Below, piece by piece: positions 28,301-36,150 of a stretch of DNA of 42,611 bases. The notes under the pieces are model-generated. The model ran no database searches. It saw only the letters and a program-made list of their open reading frames with translations, and was not told where the DNA came from. The position numbers and the translations under genes are program-made. The stretch's first letter is position 1; the number at the start of each line of letters is the position of its first letter. Source of the DNA: Fidelibacterota bacterium (GTDB lineage Bacteria > Pseudomonadota > Alphaproteobacteria > Rhodospirillales > Rhodospirillaceae); assembly GCA_947476065.1 (NCBI GenBank), contig CANJPG010000024.1, forward strand, positions 1 to 42,611, read 5' to 3'.

Positions 28301-28870
28301 CGCGCCATCACGGAACCGGCGGCCCTATCGCCGCTGAAGGACGACGGCAAGCAGCGCTACCAGCGCGGGTTGATCATTCATCGCCTACTGCAAAGCCTGC
28401 CCGATCTTCCGCCACAGCGCCGGCGCGCGGCCGCCGAGGCTTTTGTCGCAAGGCCCGCCTGGGGCCTCGCGGCCGCCGCCGCCGCCGCCATCGTCGCCGA
28501 AACCTTGGCGGTGCTGGACAACCCCGCCTTCGCTCCCTTGTTCGCCCCTGGCAGCCGGGCGGAGGTTTCTCTCTCCGGGCTCGTCGGCAAGCACGTGATC
28601 TCGGCCCAGGTGGACCGCCTGACGATCACGCCCAGCGAGGTCTGGATCATCGACTACAAAACCAACCGCCCGCCGCCACAGGAGACCGCCAAGGTCGATA
28701 CCTCCTACCTTTTCCAGATGGCCACCTATCGCGCCGCACTGCAGATGATTTATCCGCAGCACACCATCCGTTGCGTCCTGCTCTGGACCGACGGACCCTT
28801 CACCATGGAACTGGAGCCCGCGCGTATGGATGCGGTTTTGCAGTCCCTGGGCCTGGATAAGACCGCTTGA
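25376..28870 (+). CDS. addA: Double-strand break repair helicase-nuclease AddA (alphaproteobacterial type)
   Basis: A 1164-residue UvrD-like superfamily 1 helicase with a C-terminal RecB-like nuclease. Walker A is ASAGSGKT (32-39), followed by LCLTFTKAAAAEMSNRI and STLHAFCQSLLRRFP. The DEAQD box is in HILIDEAQDTNRDQW, with further motifs VGDRKQSIYSFQGADP, VHGAKGLQAPIVIL and LYVAMTRAEDRL. The nuclease core WIIDYKTNRP has Asp1093 and Lys1095. The start ATG 25376 overlaps the addB stop. It ends the tightly overlapped divL-tsaE-amgK-murU-addB-addA run. Confidence 0.97.
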   Translation: MSPLTSGTDPIALANLAQGRAIRPGISVWVTASAGSGKTKVLTERVLALLLSETLPQRILCLTFTKAAAAEMSNRINNTLAGWVTADDEPLLRHLIALVPALLDGADLKQTQRIMERARRLFAQVLDAPGGLQISTLHAFCQSLLRRFPIEARVPPHFDLMDERDAGEALDRALEETIAHARTGDDTALAAALQILTSRVHELHFTTLMASLVAGRTKLKRQIDEHGGLEPAIAAMYIRLGATPGETEDAVIAAACMDSAFECQAVHRIAAALHNGTPTDAERGRAMSAWLASPAERSGLFVEYSAAYLTQSGSPRKTLASKKVVELHPDAADIMQAEALRLQEITGRLKAIRVAEGTAALMRIGARVLDIYDEEKIRRGLMDYDDLIQAARVLLALPGVADWVLYKLDGGIDHILIDEAQDTNRDQWAIVDPILNEFFAGVGSREDVLDKPRTIFAVGDRKQSIYSFQGADPEIFDTQRDNVHAKVHAAGQGWLRVPMNVSFRSTPAVLDAVDATFDASSLAQVGVAAADEPVVHLSSRKGAAGLVEVWPLVTAQAGDEVVSWKPPVERRKGDSPQNRLAALIAGRIRKMIDDREMLPSRGRAIRPGDIMVLVRRRTGFVEELVRQLKKRDIAVAGVDRMTLTDQIAIMDLIALGQFLLLPEDDLTLATILKSPLLGLTEDELFELAHDRGKKHLWDVLSEHAGRDTRFGAAQAYLADLLAKTDYLAPADLYAHVLIALQGRRKLLARLGIDADDPIDEFMNLALAYQNAHPPSLQGFLHWLAASDTEIKRDLEQSGGDAVRVITVHGAKGLQAPIVILPDTAQVPTLRDSLLWTRDETPLLLWCAKSDELDPVTANLREVAKEAQSREYHRLLYVAMTRAEDRLFVCGWQGQRSASLDDSWYGLIKAGVESLPQTESLADGDIGDILRLSSAQEGNPKPDTAAAPPASTAPLPAWALKPPVAEITPPRPLAPSRAITEPAALSPLKDDGKQRYQRGLIIHRLLQSLPDLPPQRRRAAAEAFVARPAWGLAAAAAAAIVAETLAVLDNPAFAPLFAPGSRAEVSLSGLVGKHVISAQVDRLTITPSEVWIIDYKTNRPPPQETAKVDTSYLFQMATYRAALQMIYPQHTIRCVLLWTDGPFTMELEPARMDAVLQSLGLDKTA

Positions 28871-28903
28871 TATAGGGTCTTGGGCCCTTCAGAATCGCCC
28901 GCT

Positions 28904-30001
28904 ATGGACGACAGCCGCCACACCGACACTACGCAAAACCCGCCCGACTATCGCTTAGGTGTCGGCGGCGTCATGCTGCGCGATGCGTGGTACTACGCCA
29001 TGCCGGCGGCGGCCCTGAAACGCAGCACGACCGTTCACCGCACGCTGCTGGGCGAGCCTGTTCTCCTCGGGCGGGCCGCCGACGGCAAGGTCTTTGCGCT
29101 GCGCGACACCTGCCCCCACCGCGGCACCTTGCTGTCCAAGGGCAGCTTTGACGGCCGCGAGGTCGAGTGTCCCTATCACGGCTGGCGTTTCGCCACCGAC
29201 GGAAGCTGCACCGCCATCCCCTCGCAAGCGGCCGCGCAACGCCCGCAGCCGCAAGACGTGCACGCGGAAACTTTTGCCGCCGCCGAGCATCAAGGCAATA
29301 TCTGGGTCTATATCGGGGCGCGCAAAACCCAACTGCCGCCGGTGCCGGAAGTGCCTGTCCTCGGTGACCGTCTTCAACTCCATGTCTCGATGACCTTCGC
29401 CTGCAACATCGACCTGGCCGTGATCGGCCTCATGGACCCGGCCCACGGCGCTTTTGTCCACCGCTCGTCGCTATGGCGCAAAGCCGACAGCATCCATGAA
29501 AAGCACAAGGACTTCTCGCCCTTGCCCGAAAGCGAGGGCCTCGGCTGGTGCATGGATCGCCACACCGCCTCGCGCAACTCGCGCGCCTACAGCCTGTTTC
29601 TAGGCGGCGCGCCCGAGACGGAAATCTCCTACCGCCTGCCCTCGGTGCGCATCGAGCACGCGCGCACGCCGAAATATAACTACTGCGGTTTGACGGCCTG
29701 CACGCCGGTCACCGCCGACACCACCGAAGTGCATCACGCGATGTATTGGGATCTGCCGGCGGCACCCGTCTTGCGCGCCATCATGCGGCCCATGGCGTTG
29801 CGGTTCATCGACCAGGACCGCCGCGCCGTCCTGTCCATGCAGGAAGGGCTCGCCTTCAACCCGCCCACCATGCTGGTCCAGGATGCCGACACCCAGACCC
29901 GCTGGTATTACCGGCTGAAGCGCGAAATGCTTGCCGCCCAGGCCGAGGCACGCCCCCCGCGCAACCCCATCACGCCGGTCACGCTCACCTGGTGCAGCTA
30001 G
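28904..30001 (+). CDS. Rieske non-heme iron oxygenase, alpha subunit-like
   Basis: A 365-residue aromatic-ring-hydroxylating-type oxygenase. The [2Fe-2S] Rieske ligands are Cys70 and His72 (TCPHRG) and Cys89 and His92 (CPYHGWRF). The mononuclear iron site is in GLMDPAHGAFVH, with His181 and His186 and a preceding Asp178. The layout resembles vanillate O-demethylase, choline or phenoxybenzoate-type single-component oxygenases. No reductase, ferredoxin or beta subunit is encoded nearby, so electrons must come from elsewhere. ATG 28904, 33 bases after addA, is preferred over an in-frame TTG at 28880; no strong ribosome site is seen. The substrate is unknown. Confidence 0.88.
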   Translation: MDDSRHTDTTQNPPDYRLGVGGVMLRDAWYYAMPAAALKRSTTVHRTLLGEPVLLGRAADGKVFALRDTCPHRGTLLSKGSFDGREVECPYHGWRFATDGSCTAIPSQAAAQRPQPQDVHAETFAAAEHQGNIWVYIGARKTQLPPVPEVPVLGDRLQLHVSMTFACNIDLAVIGLMDPAHGAFVHRSSLWRKADSIHEKHKDFSPLPESEGLGWCMDRHTASRNSRAYSLFLGGAPETEISYRLPSVRIEHARTPKYNYCGLTACTPVTADTTEVHHAMYWDLPAAPVLRAIMRPMALRFIDQDRRAVLSMQEGLAFNPPTMLVQDADTQTRWYYRLKREMLAAQAEARPPRNPITPVTLTWCS

Positions 30002-30126
30002 TCGCTGCAGGCGCGCAACGCCCGGGAATGTCGGGCGTTATCTGAGGGCTGGACCCTAGGGCCAGGCCGATTCGCAGTAGAATCTTCCGGCGCTATGGCC
30101 CTTTTTAGAAGCGGTTTTCCATTTGC

Positions 30127-30155
30127 TTGACGCTCACCTGCCCCCTCCCTAGATT
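30127..30155 (+). promoter_or_regulatory. Sigma-70-type promoter for trxA
   Basis: TTGACG (30127-30132) and TAGATT (30150-30155) are spaced by exactly 17 bases, in the 204-base gap between the Rieske gene and trxA. The expected start is near 30162, giving a leader of about 45 bases with AAGGA before the ATG. This is the best-looking promoter in the window. Confidence 0.65.
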
Positions 30156-30205
30156 CATCCCACACCGGCGGCACACTCCGCCAACCCTCCAACAAGGACA
30201 TCCTC

Positions 30206-30520
30206 ATGAAACAGGTTTCGGACGCATCTTTCGAGCAGGACGTGCTCAAGGCTGAAGGCCCCGTCCTGGTGGACTTCTGGGCGGAATGGTGCGGCCCGTG
30301 TAAGCAGATCGCCCCGTCGCTCGAGAAGATTTCCCAGGAGATGGGCGAAAAGCTGACCGTCGCCAAGATCAACATCGACGACAATCCGCAGACCCCGACC
30401 CAGTACGGCGTGCGCGGCATTCCGACGCTGCTGATCTTCAAAGGCGGCCAGGTCGCGGCCATGAAGGTCGGCGCCTTGCCCGAGAGCAAGCTGAAGGAGT
30501 GGATCCAGCAGTCGATCTAG
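30206..30520 (+). CDS. trxA: Thioredoxin
   Basis: A 104-residue thioredoxin with the redox site WCGPC (Cys29, Cys32) in [16 protein letters not shown], the cis-proline loop [11 protein letters not shown] and the usual single-domain length. It reduces disulfides in the cytoplasm, including those of ribonucleotide reductase. AAGGA lies about seven bases before the ATG. It has its own promoter and a perfect terminator, so it is a monocistronic unit although it sits after addAB, a placement conserved in alphaproteobacteria. Confidence 0.98.
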   Translation: MKQVSDASFEQDVLKAEGPVLVDFWAEWCGPCKQIAPSLEKISQEMGEKLTVAKINIDDNPQTPTQYGVRGIPTLLIFKGGQVAAMKVGALPESKLKEWIQQSI

Positions 30521-30543
30521 TGCCGCCGGCGGTCCTTCCAGTT

Positions 30544-30579
30544 CATAAGCCCCATCCCATGGATGGGGCTTATGCTTTT
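30544..30579 (+). terminator. Intrinsic terminator after trxA
   Basis: A perfect 14-base-pair stem (30544-30557 with 30561-30574) closes a three-base CAT loop and is followed by CTTTT. It begins 24 bases after the trxA stop. The match is exact over all 14 pairs, stronger than the other terminators here. Confidence 0.88.
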
Positions 30580-30627
30580 ACGCGGGGGCCTCGGTAAAAG
30601 AGGCCGAGGGTATTGGGGAACGCAACC

Positions 30628-32172
30628 ATGAGCACCACGACCGAAGGCTACGTCACCGACACCGCTTATGTGGCCGAGTTCTACGGCGATCATGCGCCCA
30701 GCCACATGAACCTGGTGGCGGCGACAAATGGCTTCAGACCCCGCGCCCTGGATGGCGATTTCACCTGGTGCGACTACGGCTGCGGCAACGGGCTGACCGC
30801 GGCGGTGCTGGCGGCCAGCTACCCCAAAGCGGGGTTTTACGGCGTCGATTTCCTGCCCACGCATGTCCGCTCGGGCGAGACCCTCAGCGTGCGCATGGGT
30901 CTTAACAATCTGCACTTCCTCCAGCGCAGCTTCAGCGATCTGAAACCGGGCGATCTGCCGCCCCTGGATTTCGCGGTGATGCACGGCGTCCTAAGCTGGA
31001 TCAGCGATCCGGTGCGCGAAGCGCTGCTCGACGACGCTGCCAAACGCTTGAAGCCCGGCGGGCTCCTGCTCACCGGCACAAATGCAATGCCCGGCTGGGC
31101 AGCCAAGCTGCCGATGCGCAACATGGTCTATTCGCTGTCCAAGGACGGCATGAATTCGCTCGAACGCGCCCGCATCGGGCTCGACTGGCTGAAACGGCTG
31201 AAGAAGGCCCAGGTCAAATACTTCCGCGACAACCCGGCCCTGGCCGAAGCTGTCGATGAGTTGGAACGTGTCGACCCGCGCTACATGGCCCACGAGTATT
31301 TCAACGAGCATCTGCGCGCGTTCTACTTCGCCGAGATCAAGGGCATGATGGAAGCCCGCGGCTTGCGTTTTGCCGGTTGTGCGCGCCTGTTCCTCAACAT
31401 GGTCGATCTGGCCGTACCCAAAGATTTGCAGGATGACTTTCGTAAAGTGACCAGCCGCGCCGAGCTGGAAGCCAAGCGCGATTTCATCCGCAATGAAATT
31501 TTCCGCCGCGACATCTGGATGAAAGGCGATCCGCTGAAAACCGAAGACGAGTGGCTCGCGGTCAACCAGGATCAGGTCTTCGGCACGCTGGAGCCCTTGT
31601 CGTCGATTGATCGCTCGGTGGCCTTCGGCGATGTGCAGCTCAGCTACGAAAGCGAGCCTTTCGTTGGCCTGCTCAAAGCGGTGGCCGAGCGCGGCATCAG
31701 CGTGCGGGGCATGGGAGATCTGCCCAATATGGACAGCCTGTCGCCCTGGACGCGCGCGGAAGCGGCCCGGCTTCTGGCCGCCGGCGGCCAGGTCGTCAGC
31801 TTCGCCCAGCCGACGACAGCGATAAAAGTGCCCAAAAATGCCGCTCTTTCCATGTCACCGGCCAACCGCGGGCTGATCAAGGAACTGGGGCTCGTCTTGC
31901 CGCGCCTGGCTTTGGCCGCGCCCGGTGCCGGCACCGGCGTGGAGATGACCAATATCGATGCTGTGCTGCTGCTCGCCCGCTGTGAACGCGGCGGCGAAGC
32001 GGTCAAGATCGCCGCCAAGCTCTTCGGCACCGAAGCAGGCGACGTGGTGATCGGCGGCAAGACGCTGAAGCCGCGCGAGGTCGAGAAGCTGCTGGCCGAC
32101 AGACTCGCCGTTATTGAGTCCACGCTGCTCGACAAGCTGGCCGAGGTCGGCGTGATCGCCGTCGAGGCCTAA
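30628..32172 (+). CDS. Class I SAM-dependent methyltransferase with methyltransferase regulatory domain
   Basis: A 514-residue protein. The N-terminal Rossmann domain carries SAM motif I DYGCGNG (49-55), then FYGVDFLP, and FAVMHGVLSWI at the motif IV position. The remainder (about 220-510) looks like the regulatory domain found behind this methyltransferase in several proteobacteria, with the central segment HEYFNEHLRAFYFAEIKGMMEARGL. The substrate is not known; relatives have been linked to protein-lysine methylation. ATG 30628 with GGGGAA about six bases upstream is preferred over TTG 30613. Its stop overlaps the opposing DUF2141 gene by four bases. Confidence 0.83.
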   Translation: MSTTTEGYVTDTAYVAEFYGDHAPSHMNLVAATNGFRPRALDGDFTWCDYGCGNGLTAAVLAASYPKAGFYGVDFLPTHVRSGETLSVRMGLNNLHFLQRSFSDLKPGDLPPLDFAVMHGVLSWISDPVREALLDDAAKRLKPGGLLLTGTNAMPGWAAKLPMRNMVYSLSKDGMNSLERARIGLDWLKRLKKAQVKYFRDNPALAEAVDELERVDPRYMAHEYFNEHLRAFYFAEIKGMMEARGLRFAGCARLFLNMVDLAVPKDLQDDFRKVTSRAELEAKRDFIRNEIFRRDIWMKGDPLKTEDEWLAVNQDQVFGTLEPLSSIDRSVAFGDVQLSYESEPFVGLLKAVAERGISVRGMGDLPNMDSLSPWTRAEAARLLAAGGQVVSFAQPTTAIKVPKNAALSMSPANRGLIKELGLVLPRLALAAPGAGTGVEMTNIDAVLLLARCERGGEAVKIAAKLFGTEAGDVVIGGKTLKPREVEKLLADRLAVIESTLLDKLAEVGVIAVEA

Positions 32173-32690
32173 CGCGGAGGGCGCAGCGGGCGCGCCGCGA
32201 ATCCATTCCAGTAGTTGAGAACGACATCCACCTGCGTCTGGCCGGCGGCGGCGTGGAAGGTGGCTTCCTTTGCGCTGGGCTTGCTGTAGCCAAGCCGCGG
32301 ATTGTTTGGAAAGCCATACCCATCGCTAAAGGCATTCAGTTTGCCGTCGGCATTGCGGTCATGCAGCACGGCTACGGCGTAGTCTCCGGGGCCTGGCAGC
32401 GCGAGGCAGACCGTGGGCTCATCCATGGGCGGCGTCGGCACGTCGATGCGGGTGAAGACCTTGCCGTCCGCCCGCAGCTTAGAGCCGGGCGTCAGGAAGT
32501 CGGCGTCGGTCGCGGGATACAGCTCGACGCGGACATTGCCCGTGCGGTCCTTGAAGCCGGTCACATGCACCAGCACCGCCGCACCCGGCGCCGAGTCAGC
32601 ACAGGCGGCGGCTTGCGGCCCTAAAATTTCGGCCGAGGCCGGTCCGCCCATCCATAGCAATATGAGCAGCGCGATCATCGACGGAGCCAT
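32169..32690 (-). CDS. DUF2141 domain-containing exported protein
   Basis: A 173-residue protein with a signal peptide (MIALLILLWMGGPASA, cleavage after ASA). The mature part matches DUF2141: VHVTGFKDRTGNVRVELYPA, then CLALPGPGDYAVAVLHDRNADGKLN and the C-terminal FGFPNNPR-like segment GYGFPNNPRLGYSKP. The family is periplasmic and of unknown function, with a predicted beta-sandwich fold. ATG 32690 is chosen because the signal peptide starts there; an upstream extension to 32771 would put 27 polar residues before it. It is convergent with the methyltransferase and divergent from the OYE gene. Confidence 0.82.
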   Translation of the reverse strand: MAPSMIALLILLWMGGPASAEILGPQAAACADSAPGAAVLVHVTGFKDRTGNVRVELYPATDADFLTPGSKLRADGKVFTRIDVPTPPMDEPTVCLALPGPGDYAVAVLHDRNADGKLNAFSDGYGFPNNPRLGYSKPSAKEATFHAAAGQTQVDVVLNYWNGFAARPLRPPR

Positions 32691-32894
32691 CAGGCGTTCT
32701 ACGCGGGTAAGCACGGCGGGTATGATGTCCTCGGGGACAGAGTTCGCGCGGGGAACAAGAAGTAGCGGCATTGCCCCCGGGCGTCCAAAGGGAAACTGAC
32801 GTCCCGCGCTTCTTGCGCGGCTGCCTTGCCTATAAAGCCCTTGCCCGCCTTGGCTTTTGGCCGTACCTCCTCAAGCTACCCAAAGCCATCTGAG

Positions 32895-32920
32895 TGTCAC
32901 ATTGGCGTCAGTGTGACGCC
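32895..32920 (+). promoter_or_regulatory. Candidate operator: nested inverted repeats upstream of the OYE gene
   Basis: GGCGTCA-GTG-TGACGCC (32904-32920) is a perfect seven-base-pair dyad. It overlaps a second dyad, GTCACA (32896-32901) with TGTGAC (32912-32917). Both sit 22-46 bases before the ATG at 32942, where a repressor would block expression. No regulator gene is adjacent. A hairpin in the mRNA leader is the alternative reading. Confidence 0.4.
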
Positions 32921-32941
32921 CGCCCGCGAGGTTATATCCCC

Positions 32942-34069
32942 ATGTCTTCGGTCCTTTTCACACCTATCTCCTTGGGTCCCGTCACGCTGAGTAACCGCAT
33001 CGCCATTGCTCCCATGTGCCAGTACAGCGCCGATGATGGCTCGGCGACCGACTGGCATCTGCAGCAGGTGATGAACTACGCCATGTCCGGCGCCGGACTG
33101 GTGGTGCTCGAGGCTAGCGGCGTCGAACGCCACGGCCGCATCTCGCACGGCTGCCTCGGCCTCTACAGCGACGCCAACGAGGCCGCCCTCGCCCGGGTGT
33201 TGGCGGCGGCGCGGCGCGTGGCCATCCCCGGAACGCGATTTGGGATCCAGCTGGCCCACGCCGGGCGCAAGGCCTCAACACAGCTCCCCTGGGAAGGCGG
33301 CGGCCCGCTGGGCCCCCAGGAAGATCCCTGGCCCATCGTGGCGCCCTCGGCGATTCCCTTCGCGCCAAATTATGCAACCCCTGCCGCGCTCACCGACGAC
33401 GGCATGGCCCGCATCCGCCTGGCCTTCGTGCGCGCGGCGCAGCGGGCGGCGCGGCTAGGCTTTGACGTCATCGAACTGCATTCGACCCACGGCTATCTCC
33501 TCGACACGTTCATTTCACCCATCGCCAACCAGCGTACCGACAGCTACGGCGGGAGTCTGGTGAACCGCATGCGGTTTCCGCTCTCGGTCGCCAAAGCCGT
33601 GCGTGCGGCATTGCCTGCGCACATGGCCATGGGCGCCCGCATCACCGGCACCGACTGGACCGAGACCGGCTGGTCGCCGGACGACGCGGCTGTTTACGCC
33701 TCGGCGCTGAAGGACCTCGGTGCAACCTATGTCTCGGTCTCCACCGGCGGCGTACTGCCGCGCCAGAACATCCCCGGTGGCCTTAGTTATCAGGTGCCGC
33801 CCGCGACGGTCGTCAAAACCAAGAGCGGCATCGTCACCGCCGCCGCCGGCCACATTGTTGATGCACAACAGGCCGAAGACCTGGTCGCCTCGGGCAAGCT
33901 CGACATGGTGATGCTGGCGCGCGCCTTCCTCGACAATCCGCGCTGGGCCTGGCACGCCGCCGACCGCCTCGGCGCAAAGATCGACTATCCGCCGCAGTAC
34001 GCGCGCGTCGCTGCCGCGGTGTGGAAAGTCGCCGCCGACGCCCGACCTCTCGACTTCCCCAAGCCGTGA
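32942..34069 (+). CDS. NADH:flavin oxidoreductase, Old Yellow Enzyme family (YqjM/XenA-like)
   Basis: A 375-residue FMN-dependent ene-reductase. It begins LFTPISLGPVTLSNRIAIAPMCQYSA, with Cys26 at the flavin-tuning position of the YqjM/XenA class. QLAHAGRKAS and the substrate-binding pair in ELHSTHGYLLDTFISP follow, then NQRTDSYGGS. Such enzymes reduce activated C=C bonds or nitro groups; the physiological substrate is usually unknown. The ATG 32942 matches the start of family similarity and has GAGG about ten bases upstream. An exporter-like gene follows after four bases, suggesting one transcript. Confidence 0.93.
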   Translation: MSSVLFTPISLGPVTLSNRIAIAPMCQYSADDGSATDWHLQQVMNYAMSGAGLVVLEASGVERHGRISHGCLGLYSDANEAALARVLAAARRVAIPGTRFGIQLAHAGRKASTQLPWEGGGPLGPQEDPWPIVAPSAIPFAPNYATPAALTDDGMARIRLAFVRAAQRAARLGFDVIELHSTHGYLLDTFISPIANQRTDSYGGSLVNRMRFPLSVAKAVRAALPAHMAMGARITGTDWTETGWSPDDAAVYASALKDLGATYVSVSTGGVLPRQNIPGGLSYQVPPATVVKTKSGIVTAAAGHIVDAQQAEDLVASGKLDMVMLARAFLDNPRWAWHAADRLGAKIDYPPQYARVAAAVWKVAADARPLDFPKP

Positions 34070-34073
34070 TGTG

Positions 34074-34829
34074 ATGGACAACGCGGTCTTCGCCTACGGA
34101 TTGCTGGCCGTCACGGGCCTGATCGCCGGCGTGATGAATTCCGTGGCCGGCGGCGGTACGTTCCTGACCTTTCCGGCGTTGGTGTTCATCGGCTTGCCGT
34201 CGGTCATTGCCAATGCGTCCAACGCCGTGGCGCTTTTCCCCGCCAGCTTCGCCAGCGCCTGGGCCTACCGCAACGACTTCCGGCCCTTTGAAGGCGTCAC
34301 CTTCAAAGCCATGACCGTCGTCAGCCTAATCGGCGGCATCGCCGGCGCGCTGTTGCTGCTCTATACCTCGGAGAAGACCTTCGACGCCCTGGTGCCGTGG
34401 CTGTTGTTGATCGCCACCGTGGTCTTCGCCTTCGGACCCTGGATCGTGCCCCGCCTGCGCGCGCGTTTCACCATCGGCCCAGCGGCCTTGCTGACGATCC
34501 AGTTCTTGGTCGGCATCTACGGCGGCTACTTCGGCGGAGCCATGGGCATCGTGATGCTGGCGGTCTACAGCCTGTTCGGCCTCACCGACCTCAATGCCAT
34601 GAATGCCACCAAATCCCTGATGGCCGGACTCATCAATGGTATCGCCGTGGTGATCTTCATCGCCCTCGGCACCATCGCCTGGCCCCAGACCATCACCATC
34701 CTCATCGCGGCGCTGATCGGCGGCTACTTCGGCGCCATCGTCGCCCGCAAGATGGACCCCTGGCATGTGCGCGCCGGCATCATCGCCATCGCCAGTGCCG
34801 TGACGCTGGCGTTCTTCCTGAAAAGCTAG
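34074..34829 (+). CDS. Sulfite exporter TauE/SafE family membrane protein
   Basis: A 251-residue integral membrane protein of the TauE/SafE (DUF81) family with about eight predicted helices. The family motif in helix 1 is AGVMNSVAGGGTFLTFPAL, and the second half repeats it as GIYGGYFGGAMGIVML, the internal duplication typical of the family. Members move sulfite, sulfoacetate or other small organic anions; the substrate here is unknown. ATG 34074 is chosen over GTG 34071. The stop shares CTAG with the opposing folC stop (34826-34829). Confidence 0.88.
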   Translation: MDNAVFAYGLLAVTGLIAGVMNSVAGGGTFLTFPALVFIGLPSVIANASNAVALFPASFASAWAYRNDFRPFEGVTFKAMTVVSLIGGIAGALLLLYTSEKTFDALVPWLLLIATVVFAFGPWIVPRLRARFTIGPAALLTIQFLVGIYGGYFGGAMGIVMLAVYSLFGLTDLNAMNATKSLMAGLINGIAVVIFIALGTIAWPQTITILIAALIGGYFGAIVARKMDPWHVRAGIIAIASAVTLAFFLKS

Positions 34830-36145
34830 CCGTTCTGTTTCAGCACGTCGCCGGCGAGATACAGCGAGCCGCAGATCAGCACGCGCGCGCGGCCCGATGG
34901 CGGCGCGGCGATGGCCTTCAGCGCGGCGGCAACATTTTCAGCCACGGCAATTGTGGTGAAGCCCGCGCGCTTGGCCGCCTCCGCCAATTCCGCAGGCGGC
35001 AGCCCCGCATCGCTTGAGGGAATGGGCACTGTGGTGATGCTGGCAGCTCGCGCCGCCAAGGGCCGCAGGTAGTCATCGGCCACCTTGGTCGCCAGCATGC
35101 CGCAGATTAGGTGCAGCGGTGCGTCGGCCCATTGATCCTGTACCAGCGCCGCGATGGCCGCACCGCCGCCGGCGTTGTGGCCGCCGTCGAGCCACAGCTC
35201 CCAGCCGCCCGGCAGCATATGCGTCAGCGGGCCCTTCTTCAGCTTCTGCGCGCGGGCCGGCCAGGCGATGTGGCGCATGCCGCTCCTCAGCGCAAAGGCG
35301 GGAATGGCGAAGGGCGACTGGTCGAGTGCCGCCAGCGCAAGACCGGCATTGCCGATCTGGTGGCGGCCCGGCAGCGACGGCAGCGGCGTTTTCCAAGTGT
35401 TGTGTTCGCCCGTAAACAGCAGGCCGCTGTGGTCTTCTTCAATGCGCCACGCGGCGTTCTGCAGTTTCAGCGGCGCGCCGATCTCAGCAGCGGCCTGGGC
35501 GATCACCGCAGCGGCCTCGGCCTCCTGTGCCACCGACACGCAGGGCACACCCGGCTTCATGATGGCGGCCTTCTCGCCGGCGATCAGCGCCAGCGTGTTG
35601 CCGAGATATTGCATGTGATCCATCGAGATGGAGCTGAGCGCCGTTACCGTGGGCTTGGCGATGACATTGGTCGCGTCAAACCGCCCGCCCAGGCCGGTCT
35701 CCAGCAGCACCACATCCGCCGGGATGCGCGCGAAAGCAAGGAACGCCACGGCAGTTGTGACCTCGAAGAAGGTGATGGGCTTGCCGGCGTTGGCCGCCTC
35801 GACGTGTTCGAGCAGAGCCAGCAGCAGCGCTTCATCGATCAGGTCACCGACGAGGCGGATACGCTCGGCGAAGCGCACCAGATGGGGCGATGTATAGACG
35901 TGGACCTTGTAGCCCGCCGCCTCCAGAACCGCACGCATGATGGCGACAGTCGAGCCTTTGCCGTTGGTGCCGGCGATGTGGATGACCGGGGGCGACTTCT
36001 CGTGGGGATTGCCGAGATCACCCAGCAGCCGATGCATGCGCCCGAGCGACAGATCAATGAGCTTCGGATAAAGCCCCGTCAGGCGCAGCAGCGTTGCATC
36101 CACCTGAGCATGGATCGGCTGCGCCACGTCTTGATCGGCAGGCAT
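34826..36145 (-). CDS. folC: Bifunctional folylpolyglutamate synthase/dihydrofolate synthase
   Basis: A 439-residue Mur-ligase-fold enzyme. The P-loop is GTNGKGST (59-66) in VIHIAGTNGKGSTVAIM, and SPHLVRFAERIRL and LLETGLGGRFDATNVI are the folate-binding and catalytic segments. The C-terminal ligase domain contains LWLDGGHNAGGG. It adds glutamate to dihydropteroate and to folates. ATG 36145 is five bases after the accD stop, so the two form an operon, a common accD-folC arrangement. The 3' end overlaps the TauE-family gene tail to tail. Confidence 0.95.
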   Translation of the reverse strand: MPADQDVAQPIHAQVDATLLRLTGLYPKLIDLSLGRMHRLLGDLGNPHEKSPPVIHIAGTNGKGSTVAIMRAVLEAAGYKVHVYTSPHLVRFAERIRLVGDLIDEALLLALLEHVEAANAGKPITFFEVTTAVAFLAFARIPADVVLLETGLGGRFDATNVIAKPTVTALSSISMDHMQYLGNTLALIAGEKAAIMKPGVPCVSVAQEAEAAAVIAQAAAEIGAPLKLQNAAWRIEEDHSGLLFTGEHNTWKTPLPSLPGRHQIGNAGLALAALDQSPFAIPAFALRSGMRHIAWPARAQKLKKGPLTHMLPGGWELWLDGGHNAGGGAAIAALVQDQWADAPLHLICGMLATKVADDYLRPLAARAASITTVPIPSSDAGLPPAELAEAAKRAGFTTIAVAENVAAALKAIAAPPSGRARVLICGSLYLAGDVLKQNG

Positions 36146-36150
36146 GGAGC

